Source of the DNA: Williamsia soli
GTDB lineage: Bacteria > Actinomycetota > Actinomycetes > Mycobacteriales > Mycobacteriaceae
NCBI RefSeq assembly: GCF_017377795.1
Contig: NZ_JAFRDR010000013.1
Coordinates: forward strand, 1 to 64,000
Direction: 5' to 3'
Length of the DNA: 64,000 bases
How positions within the stretch are numbered: position 1 is the stretch's first letter; every line of letters starts with the position of its first letter. Under the pieces are notes generated by a model that searched no databases, had not been told where the DNA came from, and saw nothing but the letters and a program-made list of their open reading frames with translations. The translations under genes were made by a program, and so were the position numbers. This document shows positions 60,986 through 64,000 of the stretch, piece after piece.

Positions 60986-62286
60986 GACTGCCCCTGCTCG
61001 GGTTCCGCCGAAGCACTGACCACCGCTCCGCGGGCAAGTGGGCCGAGAAGGAGCGTCGACGCCGAATTGGCGTCCTCTCCGAGGATCTCGCCGAGAAGCC
61101 GCTGCTCTTCACGGCTGCCGACCGGACCCACATTGCCGCCCATGGGTGCCGACATGAAGTTCTGCGGCGTATTGAGGTCGGGCATCACCGCGGGCGCGTT
61201 GGTGACAGGTGCGGTCTGGCAGCTGGGCCCTTCGAGGTTCCCGTATCGGGGACAGTCGGCCCGCGTGTACATCTGGTGCGGGGTGAACTGGAACTGGAAC
61301 TTTCCCGTGCCGTTCTGCTGACCCACGGGCCAGAACTCCGCGAACCACTGCTTGGAGACGTTGTTCAAGCTGGTGGTGATCTGGGTGAAGGAGCCACCGC
61401 CGTCGGCCATCACCTCGATCACGGGCCCGAGCGCAGTCGTGATCCCGATAATCTTGTCCGTGTTGTTGTTCAGCGCTGTGTCAACCGTCGAGAGGGTGTT
61501 GGTTCCCGCGGCCAGCAGCTGATTCAGGCCCTTGTTCTTCTCCGCCAGGGTCCGCATGGGGACCACCGCGCTGTTCATCACGTCCAGCAGGTCCGGCGCC
61601 GACTTCCGCAATCCCTGAACGGCTTCACTGAGCGCGCTGAGCGTTGACGGTTGCCCCCGCGGCGCGATCACCGCGTCGAGTTCGCGGGTGATCTTGTCGA
61701 GCTGCGCGCCTGCGGTGGCGATGTCGTCGCCGTGGCGATCGGTGGCCTCGGCCACCACCGCGAGCATCCCGACGGTCTCGTCCGTTCCCACCCGGGCCGA
61801 CGCGGCGATGATCTCCCGTACCTTCGTCATGGCCGTCTGCAACTGCACCGTCGACAGACTCTCGTCTTGGGCGATGATGGCGCCCTGGGTCAACCCCGGC
61901 GCTGATCCGTTGTCCACCAGCTGGATCGACGACACTGCGAAGACGTTGCTGGGCACGACACGTGCCGTCACCGTTCGCGGGATGGTACGGGTGTAACTCG
62001 GATCCAAGGCGAGATCGACGTAGTTGAGTCCGCCATTGGTCCCCGGATCCACGCCCTTCACCGTCCCGACCAGGACACCCCGATACTTCACATCCGAGTT
62101 GGAGGGGAGCCCGTCCCCGACGTTGGCGAGCACCGCGGTCGCCGTCACCGTCTTGTCGAACGTTCCGTTCATCTTCGCGTAGAGCGCGACGAGCAGCAGC
62201 GCCACCACGGCCAGGGCCGTCAGACCGAAGATGAACAAACGGGTGTTCGAGTTCCCGCGCGGATCGGTATCGAAGATCACGGGCAT
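60982..62286 (-). CDS. mceA: MCE family protein MceA
   Basis: A 434-aa Mce subunit: anchor (LFIFGLTALAVVALLLVALY), MCE domain (TATAVLANVGDGLPSNSDVKYR, split by ends), a helical channel region and a C-terminal extension with the Cys pair in RADCPRYGNLEGPSCQT typical of MceA. The ATG at 62286 comes 3 bp after the yrbEB stop. Its domain contacts the permease pair. Confidence 0.91.
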   Translation of the reverse strand: MPVIFDTDPRGNSNTRLFIFGLTALAVVALLLVALYAKMNGTFDKTVTATAVLANVGDGLPSNSDVKYRGVLVGTVKGVDPGTNGGLNYVDLALDPSYTRTIPRTVTARVVPSNVFAVSSIQLVDNGSAPGLTQGAIIAQDESLSTVQLQTAMTKVREIIAASARVGTDETVGMLAVVAEATDRHGDDIATAGAQLDKITRELDAVIAPRGQPSTLSALSEAVQGLRKSAPDLLDVMNSAVVPMRTLAEKNKGLNQLLAAGTNTLSTVDTALNNNTDKIIGITTALGPVIEVMADGGGSFTQITTSLNNVSKQWFAEFWPVGQQNGTGKFQFQFTPHQMYTRADCPRYGNLEGPSCQTAPVTNAPAVMPDLNTPQNFMSAPMGGNVGPVGSREEQRLLGEILGEDANSASTLLLGPLARGAVVSASAEPEQGQS

Positions 62287-62289
62287 CGC

Positions 62290-63144
62290 TCAACCACCGA
62301 GCCGCGCGCCGGAACCGACGCCCCAGAGCGCCATCGTCAGCAGCAGATTGACGACGATCATGGCAGAGATGCTCGCGCGCATCGCACGTCCGGCCGCCGT
62401 ACCGACGCCCTGCGGTCCGCCGGATGCGTAGAAGCCGTAATAGCACTGGATGGTGGAGGTGATTATTACGAACACAACGGCTTTGAGCATCGAATACAGG
62501 ACGTCCGTGCCGTTGAGCACGAGTCGGAAGTAGTGTTCGTAGGTTCCTGCGGACATGCCGCTCGACAAGCTGACAACACCCTGCACCGTCACGTAGTTCA
62601 GCGTGAGACAGATGAGGTACAGCGGGATGATGGCCACGATGGACGCCAGGATGCGCGTCGTCACGAGGTACGGGATGGGCCGGATCGCGAGCGCTTCCAT
62701 CGCGTCGATCTCTTCGGAGATGCGCATGGCGCCGAGCTGCGCGGTGAACCGGCAGCCGGCTTGGGCGGCGAACGCGAGAGAGGCCATGATCGGGGCGAGT
62801 TCCCGGGTCGCCGCCGTCGACGCGACCATACCGGTGGCCGGCTCGAGGCCGAGTAGATGCAGGGCCTGGTACCCCTCGATACCCACCAGGGCACCTGCCG
62901 CGGCCCCGAGCACGATGATCACACCTGCCGTCCCACCGCCGACGACTATCGACCCGTTACCCCAGGTGACATCAGACAGGATGCGTAGGAACTCTTTTCG
63001 ATAATGCCGCAGGGTCAGCGGGATCGACACCAACGCCTTCACCAGAAACGCGACCATGTGACCGAGTCGCATCACCACTGCACCCTGGGATGCGGCGGCC
63101 GCCGCGATCGGACGCACCCCGGGTGGGTAATACCTGGAGGCCAT
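62290..63144 (-). CDS. yrbEB: YrbE-type Mce permease, second subunit
   Basis: A 284-aa MlaE/YrbE permease with about five to six membrane segments and the family block EIDAMEALAIRPIPYLVTTR (EExDAL-like, which binds the MceG ATPase). ATG 63144 directly abuts the yrbEA stop. It forms the inner-membrane dimer with YrbEA; no MceG gene is in the window. Confidence 0.92.
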   Translation of the reverse strand: MASRYYPPGVRPIAAAAASQGAVVMRLGHMVAFLVKALVSIPLTLRHYRKEFLRILSDVTWGNGSIVVGGGTAGVIIVLGAAAGALVGIEGYQALHLLGLEPATGMVASTAATRELAPIMASLAFAAQAGCRFTAQLGAMRISEEIDAMEALAIRPIPYLVTTRILASIVAIIPLYLICLTLNYVTVQGVVSLSSGMSAGTYEHYFRLVLNGTDVLYSMLKAVVFVIITSTIQCYYGFYASGGPQGVGTAAGRAMRASISAMIVVNLLLTMALWGVGSGARLGG

Positions 63145-63990
63145 CTAGAACCCCGTCCGCGGGAACAACAGGACGTAGAGCTGCGTGAAGCCGACGTTGA
63201 CGACCATCAAAAGGATGATCGAGGCCACGACGGTGGCGTTGACCGAGTTGGCCACGCCCGCCGGTCCGCCGCGGGTGTTCAGACCCTTGTGGCAGGCCAC
63301 GATCGCCACGATGGCTCCGAAGACGATGGCCTTGATCATCGTCAGGTAAAAGTCACCGACTGTCGCAAAGGATGCGAAGGTGGACACGAACGTCCCCGGG
63401 GTGCCGTTCTGTACGAATGTGTTGAAGAGATAACCGGAGAAGAAGCCGACGAAGCAGACGACTCCGGTCAACGACACCCCGACGAGGACCGCCGCCGCCA
63501 GGCGTGGCACCACCAGCCGGCGGATGACCGACAGGCCCATGACCTCCATGGCATCGATCTCGTCGCGGATCTTCCGCGATCCGAGGTCGGCGCAGACCGC
63601 CGAGCCTGCGGCCGACGCCATCAGCAGGGCCGCCACCATCGGTGCCCCCTGTCTGATCACCGCCAGACCGCTGGCCGCACCGGCCATGGAGGTGGCGCCG
63701 ACCTGACCGGCCAACAGCGCGAACTGAATTGACAGCGTCATGCCGATGGGGACGGCGACGAAGACCGTCGGCATCGCCGACGCCGACGCCATGAACGCTG
63801 ACTGCCGGATGAACTCGACGAAGGGGAACTTCAAGGTGAAGATGTCGACGATGAGGTACTGGATCGCTCGGAGACCCAGGACTGCCTGCCCACCGACAGT
63901 CTCGAGTGCGGCAACCGGGTGGCGCCGGACGTATCCGCGCGACCACTTCTTTATCTCGCCTACCGCAGATTCTCTTCGAACCTTGGGCAC
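63145..63990 (-). CDS. yrbEA: YrbE-type Mce permease, first subunit (start near right edge)
   Basis: A 281-aa MlaE/YrbE permease with the conserved block DEIDAMEVMGLSVIRRLVVP and GGPAGVANSVNATVVASI. The N-terminus starts at GTG 63990, but the frame stays open to the window edge, so an earlier start outside is possible. It is the first mce operon gene seen. Its partner is YrbEB and its substrate presumably a steroid or other lipid. Confidence 0.88.
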   Translation of the reverse strand: MPKVRRESAVGEIKKWSRGYVRRHPVAALETVGGQAVLGLRAIQYLIVDIFTLKFPFVEFIRQSAFMASASAMPTVFVAVPIGMTLSIQFALLAGQVGATSMAGAASGLAVIRQGAPMVAALLMASAAGSAVCADLGSRKIRDEIDAMEVMGLSVIRRLVVPRLAAAVLVGVSLTGVVCFVGFFSGYLFNTFVQNGTPGTFVSTFASFATVGDFYLTMIKAIVFGAIVAIVACHKGLNTRGGPAGVANSVNATVVASIILLMVVNVGFTQLYVLLFPRTGF

Positions 63991-64000
63991 GACATCGGCT

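Noticed and set aside
1-64000. CRISPR arrays, tRNA/rRNA genes, insertion sequences
   Set aside because: No regularly spaced direct repeats, tRNA cloverleaf, transposase motifs or terminal inverted repeats were seen by reading; a dedicated search could still find a weak case.

Overview
The window is high-GC actinobacterial DNA, and several features point to a mycolic-acid-containing member of the Mycobacteriales. These are a complete yrbE/mce lipid-import operon, an FprB-type ferredoxin/ferredoxin reductase fusion, a PE-PPE/cutinase-like secreted hydrolase, many F420-type proteins, and a latex clearing protein. The combination with lcp makes Gordonia my best guess, but no rRNA or other taxonomic marker is present, so this is inference.

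Layout. 1-4445: fatty-acid and housekeeping-type genes (partial acyl-CoA dehydrogenase with divergent TetR, RidA with divergent HxlR, a micropeptide, a secreted hydrolase). 4451-14967: a single minus-strand run of translationally coupled genes that I read as a class V lanthipeptide cluster. In transcription order it holds a methyltransferase, an APH-type kinase, a HopA1-type lyase, two different precursor peptides, two M16 peptidase-like proteins, an F420-type luciferase-fold reductase, an HFCD-type cysteine decarboxylase, a degenerate kinase-like protein, an ABC-2 exporter pair and an 83-aa protein of unknown function. 15276-20836: a TetR repressor divergent from a catabolic operon (extradiol dioxygenase, FAH-type hydrolase, FAD hydroxylase, P450). 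20986-22714: lcp, a globin and a micropeptide, with overlapping reading frames.

22730-54521: a broad accessory catabolic region. It has three paralogous amidohydrolases, five SDRs besides the one at 22730, a Baeyer-Villiger monooxygenase, an aldehyde dehydrogenase, an acyl-CoA ligase, a CaiB-type CoA transferase, a thiolase-fold/DUF35 pair resembling steroid side-chain aldolases, two near-duplicate solute-binding lipoproteins without permeases, an MFS exporter, and AraC, IclR and TetR regulators. A 15-bp palindrome (consensus GAGAGT-N3-ATTCTC) recurs before at least four transcription units between 37.7 and 45.2 kb, with a weaker copy near 52.8 kb, which suggests one regulon. 54590-64000: a mce operon (yrbEA, yrbEB, mceA-F, Mce-associated protein) on the minus strand, continuing past the right edge.

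How the genes may work together: the lanthipeptide operon should make, modify, mature and export two related peptides, each predicted to carry one internal (methyl)lanthionine and a C-terminal aminovinyl-(methyl)cysteine ring, possibly with D-Ala from F420-dependent reduction. The right half looks like import (Mce, solute-binding lipoproteins) plus oxidation, CoA activation and C-C cleavage of hydrophobic ring or isoprenoid substrates. The actual substrate cannot be read from the sequence.
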